From assembly GCF_025398155.2 (NCBI RefSeq), contig NZ_CP104562.2, positions 1,860,001 to 1,924,000 on the forward strand: a stretch of 64,000 bases of DNA, given 5' to 3'. This document shows positions 35,119 to 42,377 of the stretch, one piece after another. The translations under genes and the position numbers were made by a program. The notes beneath the pieces are model-generated. The model was not told where the DNA came from. It searched no databases and saw nothing but the letters and a program-made list of their open reading frames with translations. The stretch's first letter is position 1, and each line of letters begins with the position of its first letter. This DNA comes from Roseateles amylovorans. Lineage in GTDB: Bacteria; Pseudomonadota; Gammaproteobacteria; Burkholderiales; Burkholderiaceae_C.

Positions 35119-35901
35119 TCAGATCTGCGACAGCTTCTGCAGCATCTGGTCGGTGGTCTGGATGGCCTTGGAGTTCATTTCATAGGCGCGCTGGGTCTGG
35201 ATCATCTGCACCAGCTCCTCCACCACATTGACGTTGGAGGTTTCCACGAAGCCCTGCTGCACCGTGCCCAGGCTGTTGGTGCCGGGCGCGCCGGTCTGCG
35301 GCGTGCCCGAGGCCACGCTTTCCGCATACAGGTTGCCGCCCAGCGACTCCAGTCCCGGCGGGTTGATGAAGTTGGCCAGTTGCAGTTGGCCCAGGGTGGT
35401 GGGTGCGGCGTTGCCCGCGGTGGTCACGCTCACTGTGCCGTCGGCGCCGATGGTCAGGGACTTCGCATCCGCCGGCACGATGATGCCGGGCAGCACCGTC
35501 AGGCCGTTGTTGGTGACCAGCTGACCGTTGGCATCGAGCTGGAAGCTGCCATCGCGGGTGTAGGCGGTGGTGCCGTCGGTCATCTGGATCTGGAAGAAGC
35601 CGTTGCCCTTCACCGCCACGTCCAGGTAGTTGGAGGTCTGCTGCAGGCTGCCCTGGGAATGGCTGCGCGAGGTCGCCACCGCCCGCGCGCCCAGGCCGAT
35701 CTGCAAGCCGGTGGGCAGGGTGGTCTGCTCGGTGTTGTTGGCGCCGGGCTGGCGCAGGGTCTGATACATCAGATCCTCGAACACCGCATGCGACTTCTTG
35801 TAGCCGTTGGTCGAGACGTTGGCCAGGTTGTGGGAGATGACGTCCAGCTGGGTCTGCTGGGTCTCCATGCCGGTCTTGGCGGTCCACAGGGAACGAAGCA
35901 T
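35119..35901 (-). CDS. flgG: Flagellar distal rod protein FlgG
   Basis: 260 residues, the usual length. The N-terminus (MLRSLWTAKTGMETQQTQLDVISHNLANVSTNGYKKS) and C-terminal block (ETSNVNVVEELVQMIQTQRAYEMNSKAIQTTDQMLQ) are the rod/hook family signatures; length and central sequence fit FlgG. It is the distal rod subunit, exported through the flagellar type III system. A 157-base gap separates it from flgH, the longest within this operon. Confidence 0.97.
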   Translation of the reverse strand: MLRSLWTAKTGMETQQTQLDVISHNLANVSTNGYKKSHAVFEDLMYQTLRQPGANNTEQTTLPTGLQIGLGARAVATSRSHSQGSLQQTSNYLDVAVKGNGFFQIQMTDGTTAYTRDGSFQLDANGQLVTNNGLTVLPGIIVPADAKSLTIGADGTVSVTTAGNAAPTTLGQLQLANFINPPGLESLGGNLYAESVASGTPQTGAPGTNSLGTVQQGFVETSNVNVVEELVQMIQTQRAYEMNSKAIQTTDQMLQKLSQI

Positions 35902-35932
35902 CGGGAACTCCTGATTGAGGCCGGGCGGGGCG

Positions 35933-36661
35933 TCAGTTGTCGGACAGCAGCTTGGAAGCGGCCTGTCCGTGGGTCTGGGCGATCGACAGCATCTTCATCT
36001 GCTGCTCGAACTGTCGGGCGGCGGCGATCATGCTGACCATGGTTTCCACCGGGCTCACGTTGGAGCCTTCCAGCGCGCCAGACTTGAGCCGGGCGGCCGG
36101 GTCGGCGGGCAACGGGTCGCCGCCGGCCGCGGTGAAGAGACCGTCGTCGCGGCGGGTGAAGCGGCCGTCCTCGGTCACCAGCTTGATGCGGCCGATGTTC
36201 ACCGGACGCTGGTTGCCGCTCTTGGCGACCACGGTGCCGTCGTCGCCGATCTCGACCGTGGAATTCGGCGGCACGGTGATCGCGCCGCCGTCGCCCAGCA
36301 CCTGCAGGCCGTTGCGCATGCGCAGCACGCCGTCCTGGTCGACATCCAGCGAACCGGCCCGGGTGTAGGCCTCGGTGCCGTCCAGCGCCTGCACGGCCAT
36401 CCAGGAGCGGCCCTTCATCGCCACATCCAGGTTGCGGTCGGTGGTCTGCATCGGGCCGGGCGCGAGGTCGTGCCCGGTGGTGGTCTCCAGCGAGAAGGCG
36501 CGGGTGGAGGCGCCGTCGCCGCGGATCGGCACCGAGCGGAAGGCCTGCAGCTCGGCCCGGAAGCCGTTGGTCGACGCATTGGCCAGGTTGTTGGCCAGCA
36601 CGTCCTGACGTGACATCGCCGCCTGCGCGCCGCTCATCGACAGATAGATCATGCGGTCCAT
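35933..36661 (-). CDS. flgF: Flagellar proximal rod protein FlgF
   Basis: 242 residues. MDRMIYLSMSGAQAAMSRQDVLANNLANASTNGFRAEL at the start and LEGSNVSPVETMVSMIAAARQFEQQMKML near the end are FlgF-type rod motifs. It is a minor proximal rod subunit. It lies between flgE and flgG with short spacers, consistent with one transcript. Nothing unusual. Confidence 0.96.
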   Translation of the reverse strand: MDRMIYLSMSGAQAAMSRQDVLANNLANASTNGFRAELQAFRSVPIRGDGASTRAFSLETTTGHDLAPGPMQTTDRNLDVAMKGRSWMAVQALDGTEAYTRAGSLDVDQDGVLRMRNGLQVLGDGGAITVPPNSTVEIGDDGTVVAKSGNQRPVNIGRIKLVTEDGRFTRRDDGLFTAAGGDPLPADPAARLKSGALEGSNVSPVETMVSMIAAARQFEQQMKMLSIAQTHGQAASKLLSDN

Positions 36662-36686
36662 GGCCGGGCCTCCTCAGCGTGTGCGA

Positions 36687-38090
36687 TCAGCGCAGGTTGA
36701 CCAGGGTCTGGAGCACCTGGTCCTGGGTCTTGATGGTCTGGGCATTGGCCTGGTAGACGCGCTGCGTCGTGACCATGTTCACCAGCTCGGAGGTCAGGTC
36801 CACATTGGACTCTTCCAGCGATCCGGGATTGAGCGAGCCCAGGTTGCCGTCGCCCGGCACGCCGACCACCGGCGAGCCCGACGCATTGCTGCGCGACCAC
36901 ATGTTGCCGCCCAGCGGCTGCAGTCCTTGCGGATTGCGGAAGTTCGCCAGTTCCACCTGGCCGGCTGGCTTGGACTCGCCGTTGGAATAGCTGGCGGTGA
37001 CGATGCCGTTGTTCTCCAGCTTGATGCCGACCAACTGGCCGGGGGCGTAGCCGTCCTGGGTCAGGTCGGTGACCGCGAAGTTGGAGCCGTTTTCCGTGGC
37101 GTTGCGGATGTCCAGCGACACGCCCTGGACCGACGGGTCCGACAGGTCGGCCGGCGGAGGCGGGATGGACAGCGTGGGCGCGCCCTGAGAGTTCACGCCG
37201 GCGGGAATCTTCAGGTTCAGGAATTCGCTCGGGCCGGGCGACACCGGCTTGCCGCCGGTGGGCAGGAAGGTGACCTGGGTGAACGGGGTCAGCGGGTCGC
37301 CGCCGGGTGTGCCGTCGCTGGTCTCGATCGGATTGCCCTGGGCGTCGTACTGCACCGCGCTGCCGTTGGCGGTGACGTAGACGTTCCAGACGGTGTTGCC
37401 GTTGGCGTCGTCGTTGTTGGCGCGTTGGTAGTACATCGTCACCGCGACCGGCTGACCCTTGGCGTCATACACCGTCATCGAGGTGGCGTTGTTGTAGGTC
37501 TTCGGATCCTTGAGCGTGATGCCCAGCTTGTCGATCTTGGCCGAGTTCGGATCCGCCGGATCGGTCAGGTCATACGCGGCGGTGGCCGGCGCGCGGGAGT
37601 CCAGGTTGAACTCCATCGTGATGTCGCCGGTCTGCTTGGGGTCGATGCCGCCGGTGGGCAGCTTCAGCGCCTGGGCCAGGCCGGGCTGGATCACGCCGTT
37701 GGCGTCAGCCGGGTAACCCATCAGCTTGAGCTGGTCGTTGTTGACGATGAAGCCGTCCTTGTCGACCTTGAACTGGCCGTTGCGGGTGTAGAGCGTGGGG
37801 CTCTTGCCGTCGCTGACCTGGAAGAAGCCGCTGCCGTTGATGGCCAGATCCATCGGGTTCTCGGTGACGGTGATGCTGCCCTGCGTGAACTGCTGGGCCA
37901 CCGCCTGGATCTGCACACCGATGCCGATCTGGTTGGTGCCGGCGCCGTTGAGCGCGGTGGCATACATGTCCGCGAACTCCGCACGCGAGGATTTCGCGCC
38001 GTAGGTCTGGGCATTGGCGATGTTGTGTCCGATCACTTCCAGGCTCTTGCTGGAGGCGTTCAGTCCGGAGAGGCCTTGTTGAAAGCTCAT
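36687..38090 (-). CDS. flgE: Flagellar hook protein FlgE
   Basis: 467 residues. The N-terminal MSFQQGLSGLNASSKSLEVIGHNIANAQTYGAKSSR and C-terminal EESNVDLTSELVNMVTTQRVYQANAQTIKTQDQVLQTLVNLR are the conserved hook core (D0/D1), and the FlgE D2 region lies between. It is the main hook subunit; length control depends on FliK, encoded elsewhere. Glycine and proline-rich stretches in the middle are normal for surface domains. Confidence 0.97.
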   Translation of the reverse strand: MSFQQGLSGLNASSKSLEVIGHNIANAQTYGAKSSRAEFADMYATALNGAGTNQIGIGVQIQAVAQQFTQGSITVTENPMDLAINGSGFFQVSDGKSPTLYTRNGQFKVDKDGFIVNNDQLKLMGYPADANGVIQPGLAQALKLPTGGIDPKQTGDITMEFNLDSRAPATAAYDLTDPADPNSAKIDKLGITLKDPKTYNNATSMTVYDAKGQPVAVTMYYQRANNDDANGNTVWNVYVTANGSAVQYDAQGNPIETSDGTPGGDPLTPFTQVTFLPTGGKPVSPGPSEFLNLKIPAGVNSQGAPTLSIPPPPADLSDPSVQGVSLDIRNATENGSNFAVTDLTQDGYAPGQLVGIKLENNGIVTASYSNGESKPAGQVELANFRNPQGLQPLGGNMWSRSNASGSPVVGVPGDGNLGSLNPGSLEESNVDLTSELVNMVTTQRVYQANAQTIKTQDQVLQTLVNLR

Positions 38091-38145
38091 GTCGGGTCCT
38101 TGGGCAGTTCAGGCGGGTGAGACGGTGGGGGCGGGGTCTGGCGGG

Positions 38146-38796
38146 TCAGCCGAGGGAGCGGACCTGGTCGTAATCGACGATGCCCGAGTTCTTCAGCTCC
38201 AGCTGCAGCGTGCTGCCGCTGGTGTTGACCGCGCGCACCACGTCGCGGGTCAGGGTGGTGGCGCCGACCGCCACCCCGCCGTTCGAGGCGGTGATGCGGT
38301 AGCGCAGGTTGGTGGTTTCGGGGCTCTTGCTGGCGTCCCAGGTGTAGGTCTGGTTGCCGCCCTTGAGCTTGCCGAGGTCTTCGGTGGCGATCACGTTGCC
38401 GGCGCCGTTGAGCACTTCCAGCTTGACGGCGTCGGCATTGCCGGCGAGGTCGAAGCTGAGATTGGCCTTGCCGTTCTCCACCGAGAGCTGGTTGCCCGGC
38501 AGGGTCACGGTGCGGCCCACCAGGCTGACGCTCTGCAGCGCCTGCATCTGGGTGAACTGGCCGGCCAGGTTCTGGATGCTGTTGTTGAGCGTGCCCACGC
38601 CGGTGACCGTCTGGATCTGCGCGAGCTGGGTCGTGACCGCGGCGTTGTCCATCGGATTCATCGGATCCTGGTTCTGCATCTGCGCCACCAGCAGCTTCAG
38701 GAAGCGGTCCTGCGTGTCGGCCGCACCGCTGCTCTGGGCCGCGGTGGGGGTCGTCTTGCTGGTGCTGGAATTGACGTTGAGGGTCGAGTAGTCCAT
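38146..38796 (-). CDS. flgD: Flagellar hook cap / scaffold protein FlgD
   Basis: 216 residues. The N-terminal export and cap motif SGAADTQDRFLKLLVAQMQNQDPMNPMDNAAVTTQLAQIQTV-type sequence (residues about 23-65) is diagnostic, followed by the FlgD tudor-like/FnIII C-terminal part (GNADAVKLEVLNGAGNVI, YTWDASKSPETTNLRYRI). FlgD caps the growing hook and is discarded later. It stands between flgC and flgE, as expected. Confidence 0.96.
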   Translation of the reverse strand: MDYSTLNVNSSTSKTTPTAAQSSGAADTQDRFLKLLVAQMQNQDPMNPMDNAAVTTQLAQIQTVTGVGTLNNSIQNLAGQFTQMQALQSVSLVGRTVTLPGNQLSVENGKANLSFDLAGNADAVKLEVLNGAGNVIATEDLGKLKGGNQTYTWDASKSPETTNLRYRITASNGGVAVGATTLTRDVVRAVNTSGSTLQLELKNSGIVDYDQVRSLG

Positions 38797-38834
38797 GGCG
38801 GGCTTCCTGATTCGCTAGGGGTGCGGCGCGGGGA

Positions 38835-39251
38835 TCAGCCCTGGCCCATCTGCAGGGTCTTGAGCAGCAGCGACTTGGCGGTGCCCATCACTTCCAGGTT
38901 GTTCTGGTAGGAGCGGGAGGCCGAGATCATGTTGACCATCTCCTCCACCGAATTCACATTGCTGTAGGTGACATAGCCGTCGGCGTCGGCGAGCTGATGG
39001 CTGGGGTCGTGGATGCGGCGGCCGGGCTGCTGGTTTTCCTGGACGGAGACCACCTGCACGCCGACATCGGTCGGATCGGTGCCGTTCTGGGCCATCACGC
39101 TCTGGAACACCACCTGGCGGGCCTTGTAGGCCTGGCCGTCGGTACCGGCGACGGTGTCGGCATTGGCCATGTTGCTGGCCACCGCATTCAGCCGCTGGCT
39201 CTGGGCGCTGACGGCGCTGCCGGAGATGTGGAAGATGTTGAACATCGACAT
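38835..39251 (-). CDS. flgC: Flagellar proximal rod protein FlgC
   Basis: 138 residues, normal for FlgC. FNIFHISGSAVSAQSQRLNAVASNMANADTV at the start and YVTYSNVNSVEEMVNMISASRSYQNNLEVM toward the end are the conserved proximal-rod segments. It is the second gene of the operon, 31 bases after flgB. Confidence 0.96.
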   Translation of the reverse strand: MSMFNIFHISGSAVSAQSQRLNAVASNMANADTVAGTDGQAYKARQVVFQSVMAQNGTDPTDVGVQVVSVQENQQPGRRIHDPSHQLADADGYVTYSNVNSVEEMVNMISASRSYQNNLEVMGTAKSLLLKTLQMGQG

Positions 39252-39282
39252 GGGCGGGTCCTCCTCGTGTCAGGCCGGGGCC

Positions 39283-39675
39283 TCAGGCCGCGTTGGGCGA
39301 CTTCATCGCATCCATCATGGTGCGGATGCTGCCGTTCAGGAATCGCAGCGACGCCTCGTACTTGACGGTGTTGTCGGCGAAGCTGGCGCGCTCCCGGTCC
39401 ATGTCCACCGTGTTGCTGTCCATGCTGGTCATCGCGCTGAGCGAGCTTTGCAGCGCGTTGGCGGTGCGCTGGGTCAGTGTCTGGTTGCTCAGGGTGCCGG
39501 CGGGCTGCACATCCGACGTGGCCTGGCGCAGGGCCTGGGCGAAGTTCATGTCGCGGGACTGATAGCCCGGGGTGTCCGCATTGGCGATGTTGCTGGCCAG
39601 CAGGCGCTGACGCTCCGCCCGCAGGGTCAGGGCCTGGGACTGGAAATCCATCGCGTCGGTGAGTCGATTCATCAT
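39283..39675 (-). CDS. flgB: Flagellar proximal rod protein FlgB
   Basis: 130 residues from ATG 39675, which has GAGAGGAG seven bases upstream; an adjacent ATG at 39672 is also possible. LTDAMDFQSQALTLRAERQRLLASNIANADTPGYQSRDMNF is the FlgB signature, and the C-terminal FADNTVKYEASLRFLNGSIRTMMDAM is typical. It is the first gene of the leftward flgBCDEFGHIJKL operon. The operon promoter should lie in 39676-39853, shared with divergent flgA; no clear sigma-54 or FliA site was found there. Confidence 0.96.
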   Translation of the reverse strand: MMNRLTDAMDFQSQALTLRAERQRLLASNIANADTPGYQSRDMNFAQALRQATSDVQPAGTLSNQTLTQRTANALQSSLSAMTSMDSNTVDMDRERASFADNTVKYEASLRFLNGSIRTMMDAMKSPNAA

Positions 39676-39841
39676 GCTGGGGCTCCTCTCGAACCGGTGT
39701 CGCCGCCGCCCCGGTCGGGACGGCTCGGCTGACGGCGGTTCATCAGGTTCGGTCATTGTGTTGGGCCGGTCCGAAAACATGAGCGGGATAAGACGGGGGT
39801 TTGCGGCGCATTTCGATGCCATCGGCGGTCCGGTCGCGTCC

Positions 39842-39847
39842 TACATT
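39842..39847 (+). promoter_or_regulatory. Possible -10 element for flgA, leaderless arrangement
   Basis: TACATT ends six bases before the flgA ATG (39854), and there is no ribosome-binding sequence in between. Transcription started at normal distance would begin at the ATG. The -35 region is not convincing. Confidence 0.35.
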
Positions 39848-39853
39848 GGGTCC

Positions 39854-40774
39854 ATGTCGACACGCCCGCACGCCTACGCGCCCGTCCAGGGGCACACCCA
39901 CGCGCCAGCCGTTCCAGGTCGGATGGCGGCCGTGTTGCTGACTGCGCTGCTCATGGTTGGCGGGATCCCAGCGGCGCGCGCTCAGGCGCAGAGCCCGACC
40001 CAGAACCAGTACCAGACGCAGGCCCAGGCCCAGGCCCAGACCCAGACCCAGACCCAGGCCCAGGCCCAGGCCCAATCGCCGGTCGCGGGCGCCGCAGGCA
40101 GCCCGACCGCCCTCTCCGCGGTAGCAGCCGGCGGCCACGGCGCGGTCGACGACGCCCTGCAGCAGCGCCTGCAGATGCTCGCCATGGCCGGCGCCCGTCA
40201 GGTGGCGCCGACCCAGGCCCGGGTGGAAGTCGAATTGGGGCGGCTCGATCCCCGCCTGCGCCTGGCGCCGTGCGAGCAGATCCAGCCCTATCTGCCGCCC
40301 GGCCTGCGCATGTGGGGCCGCACCCGGATCGGGCTGCGCTGCCTGTCGGGCCCGACCAAATGGAATGTCAGCCTGCCGCTGACCATCAAGGTGTACGGCC
40401 AGGCCTATGTCTCGGTGGCCGATCTGCCGGTGGGCACCGAATTGACTTCAGACCATCTGCGTTTGGCCGAAATAGACATTGCCGGTGATGCCGGCGCGAT
40501 CTACACCCAGCCGGACGCCTGGCAGGGACGTCGGCTGGCCAAGCCCTTGGCGGCCGGTGAGGCCTTGCGGTCGTCCGATCTGAAGCTTCGCCAGTGGGTG
40601 CAGCCGGGCGACCGGGTGCAGGTGCTGGCCACCGGACAGGGCTATGCCGTGGCCGGCGAAGGCCAGGCCATCGGTGTGGGTCTCGAAGGACAGGATGTGA
40701 GGGTGCGCTTCGACAATGGGCGCATGGTCACCGGCCGTACGGTGGGAGAACGTCGGGTGGAGGTGCCGCTGTGA
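39854..40774 (+). CDS. flgA: Flagellar P-ring assembly chaperone FlgA
   Basis: 306 residues. A signal peptide (about 24-43, AAVLLTALLMVGGIPAARA) is followed by a low-complexity Gln/Ala/Thr run (about 44-75), encoded by hexamer repeats, and then the SAF/FlgA domain (GRLDPRLRLAPCEQIQPYLPPG, WNVSLPLTIKVYGQAYVSVADLPVG, and the C-terminal GDRVQVLATGQGYAVAGEGQAIGVG). It is the periplasmic chaperone for FlgI. The ATG at 39854 gives the signal peptide proper placement. It is divergent from flgB, the normal arrangement. The Gln-rich spacer is odd for the family. Confidence 0.95.
   Translation: MSTRPHAYAPVQGHTHAPAVPGRMAAVLLTALLMVGGIPAARAQAQSPTQNQYQTQAQAQAQTQTQTQAQAQAQSPVAGAAGSPTALSAVAAGGHGAVDDALQQRLQMLAMAGARQVAPTQARVEVELGRLDPRLRLAPCEQIQPYLPPGLRMWGRTRIGLRCLSGPTKWNVSLPLTIKVYGQAYVSVADLPVGTELTSDHLRLAEIDIAGDAGAIYTQPDAWQGRRLAKPLAAGEALRSSDLKLRQWVQPGDRVQVLATGQGYAVAGEGQAIGVGLEGQDVRVRFDNGRMVTGRTVGERRVEVPL
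40015..40075. repeat. Hexanucleotide repeat encoding a Gln-rich spacer in FlgA
   Basis: About ten CAGGCC/CAGACC units in frame encode Gln-Ala and Gln-Thr pairs between the signal peptide and the FlgA domain. Confidence 0.9.
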
Positions 40775-40862
40775 ACCGCGGGAAAGCCCCTGATGTCACC
40801 CTAAACGTGAAAAGGCGGGGAAAATCGCCTCACTTTGCTGGCCATTTTCCAGACCGAGCCCC

Positions 40863-40889
40863 TAAAGTTCGCCTTCAGCGGGCCGATAT
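40863..40889 (+). promoter_or_regulatory. FliA (sigma-28) promoter for flgM-flgN
   Basis: TAAAGTTC, then exactly 11 bases, then GCCGATAT: a near-perfect match to the sigma-28 consensus TAAAGTTT-N11-GCCGATAA (14 of 16). It lies about 50 bases before the flgM ATG, so the anti-sigma factor is under control of the sigma it inhibits, as in enteric bacteria. Confidence 0.93.
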
Positions 40890-40940
40890 ACCGAATATTG
40901 GATGTGGTCCGGCCCTGTTCCGGACCCTCGGAGACTTGCC

Positions 40941-41252
40941 ATGAAGATCGGTAACAGCCCTGAACTACAGGCCTACACCAAGGTAGGCAACGAGCGCACC
41001 GGCGCTTCGGACGCCGGACGTGCGCCCGCCAAGACCGCGAAGGCGGAGGCCGGCTCGCAGGTGGAACTGTCCAGCGCGGCCAGCAGCCTGATTGCGGGTG
41101 CGGCGGGTGATGACGGCAGCTTTGACACCGAGAAGGTGCAGCGCATCGCCGACGCCATCTCCAAGGGTCAGTTCACCATCAATTCCGAGGCGATCGCCGA
41201 CAAGCTGATCGCCAACGCGAGCGAGATGGTCGCTCGTGCGACGCCGCATTGA
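40941..41252 (+). CDS. flgM: Anti-sigma-28 factor FlgM
   Basis: 103 residues. The C-terminal half (AGSQVELSSAASSLIAGAA, FDTEKVQRIADAISKGQFTINSEAIADKLI) is the FliA-binding region conserved in FlgM. The Ala/Lys-rich N-terminal half is the disordered export part. FlgM holds FliA inactive until the hook is finished and is then secreted. The ATG at 40941 matches the family start. The gene follows a FliA promoter and precedes flgN by 60 bases. Confidence 0.94.
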   Translation: MKIGNSPELQAYTKVGNERTGASDAGRAPAKTAKAEAGSQVELSSAASSLIAGAAGDDGSFDTEKVQRIADAISKGQFTINSEAIADKLIANASEMVARATPH

Positions 41253-41312
41253 CCGCGCCGTTCCTCACGTCGCCGTCTCTTTTGTCCTGAGCTCCAACGT
41301 TCTGGTGCCGTC

Positions 41313-41711
41313 ATGTCAGTCACGCCTCTGAATGCGATTTCCCAGCCCCCCGCCGACCTGGAGCAGCCGCTGCAGGATGTGGAAAGCTGCTTGAACCTGC
41401 TGGGTGACGCGCTGCATCGGCGCGACAGCCAGGCGATCGAGTTGCATGCCGCCTCGCTGCATCTGGCGCTGGCGCGGGCGATCGAGCAATTCGCCGCCGC
41501 CGCGCGGACCGGTGATGTGCCGGCGGTGCTGCGCACCCGGTTGATGCAGGCGGGTGGCCGTGTGGCCGCGCAGCGCGAGTCGCTGGCGCGCGCCACGGCG
41601 GCGCTGGACCGCGCCATCGACGTGCTGATGCCCGGCGAGCCGACCGGCCTGTACGGCGCTTCGGGCAAGAACGAGCGCAAGTCCGCACTGGGTGGATCCA
41701 TCCAGGCCTGA
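41313..41711 (+). CDS. flgN: Flagellar export chaperone FlgN
   Basis: 132 residues, nearly all helical (LEQPLQDVESCLNLLGDALHRRDSQAIELHAASLHLALARAI). The C-terminal PTGLYGASG is typical of FlgN in this group. It is the cytoplasmic chaperone for FlgK and FlgL, both encoded in the neighbouring operon. It shares the FliA transcript with flgM and is followed by a strong terminator. Confidence 0.9.
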   Translation: MSVTPLNAISQPPADLEQPLQDVESCLNLLGDALHRRDSQAIELHAASLHLALARAIEQFAAAARTGDVPAVLRTRLMQAGGRVAAQRESLARATAALDRAIDVLMPGEPTGLYGASGKNERKSALGGSIQA

Positions 41712-41757
41712 GCGACAACGGGCGACCGCCCGAGCCCTCGGTTCAACCCAGCAAAAA

Positions 41758-41780
41758 GCCACGCATTGCGTGGCTTTTTT
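41758..41780 (+). terminator. Intrinsic terminator after flgN
   Basis: Stem GCCACGC / GCGTGGC with a three-base loop (ATT), followed by six T and preceded by five A that extend the stem. It closes the flgM-flgN transcript; the A-run would let it act for leftward transcription too. Confidence 0.93.
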
Positions 41781-41921
41781 GCATTGGCGGCGACGTCTCC
41801 GGGTGGCGGATGCCCCGCTGGGTCGTCCGGCCGGGGGGCGATCAATCGGTGACGACGATCCGCAGCGCGATCCTCGCCGTGATCCGGCCCGTCCGGGTCA
41901 GCGGGTCAAGGGGCCCACGGG

Positions 41922-42353
41922 TCAACGCGTCGCCTTGCGCCGCAGGCAATCGAGGTAGGCATGCCCGTCCGGCGGCAGGCCGCTGCGCTGCGAGGTCCAG
42001 ATCATCTCGCCCAGGCATTCCATCGCTTCATGATGGGCCTCATGCAGCGATTGCCGACGCGCCGCCAGCAGGTCCAGCGCTTGGCGCACGCCGCGCGGCT
42101 GGTCGATCTGGTGCTGCTCGATCAGGCTCAGGTGCATCGACAGATGCAGGAAGGGATTGGTCCGGCCTTCTTCGACGGTATAGACCGCCGCCAGCGCGGC
42201 TTCGGTGTCGGACAGGTCGTCGTGATACTCCGGGTGCTGGTCGATCCAGTCGGCCGCGATGGCCTCCATCGGCGTCAGCGGCATGCTGTCGCGGCGCTTG
42301 CGATAGGTCTCGCAGAAGAAGCGCCGGACCTCGAGTTGGGAAGGTGCAAACAT
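41922..42353 (-). CDS. DUF1841 family protein
   Basis: 143 residues. FAPSQLEVRRFFCETYRKRR, MEAIAADWIDQHPEYHDDL, NPFLHLSMHLSLIEQHQIDQPRG and EAHHEAMECLGEMIWTSQRSGLPPD match DUF1841, a small cytoplasmic protein family of beta- and gammaproteobacteria without assigned function. Its many conserved His residues could bind metal, but that is speculation. It lies downstream of kefC with a 24-base gap and may be co-transcribed. Confidence 0.88.
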   Translation of the reverse strand: MFAPSQLEVRRFFCETYRKRRDSMPLTPMEAIAADWIDQHPEYHDDLSDTEAALAAVYTVEEGRTNPFLHLSMHLSLIEQHQIDQPRGVRQALDLLAARRQSLHEAHHEAMECLGEMIWTSQRSGLPPDGHAYLDCLRRKATR

Positions 42354-42377
42354 GGGTGGGGATTGTCGCTGCCCGGC

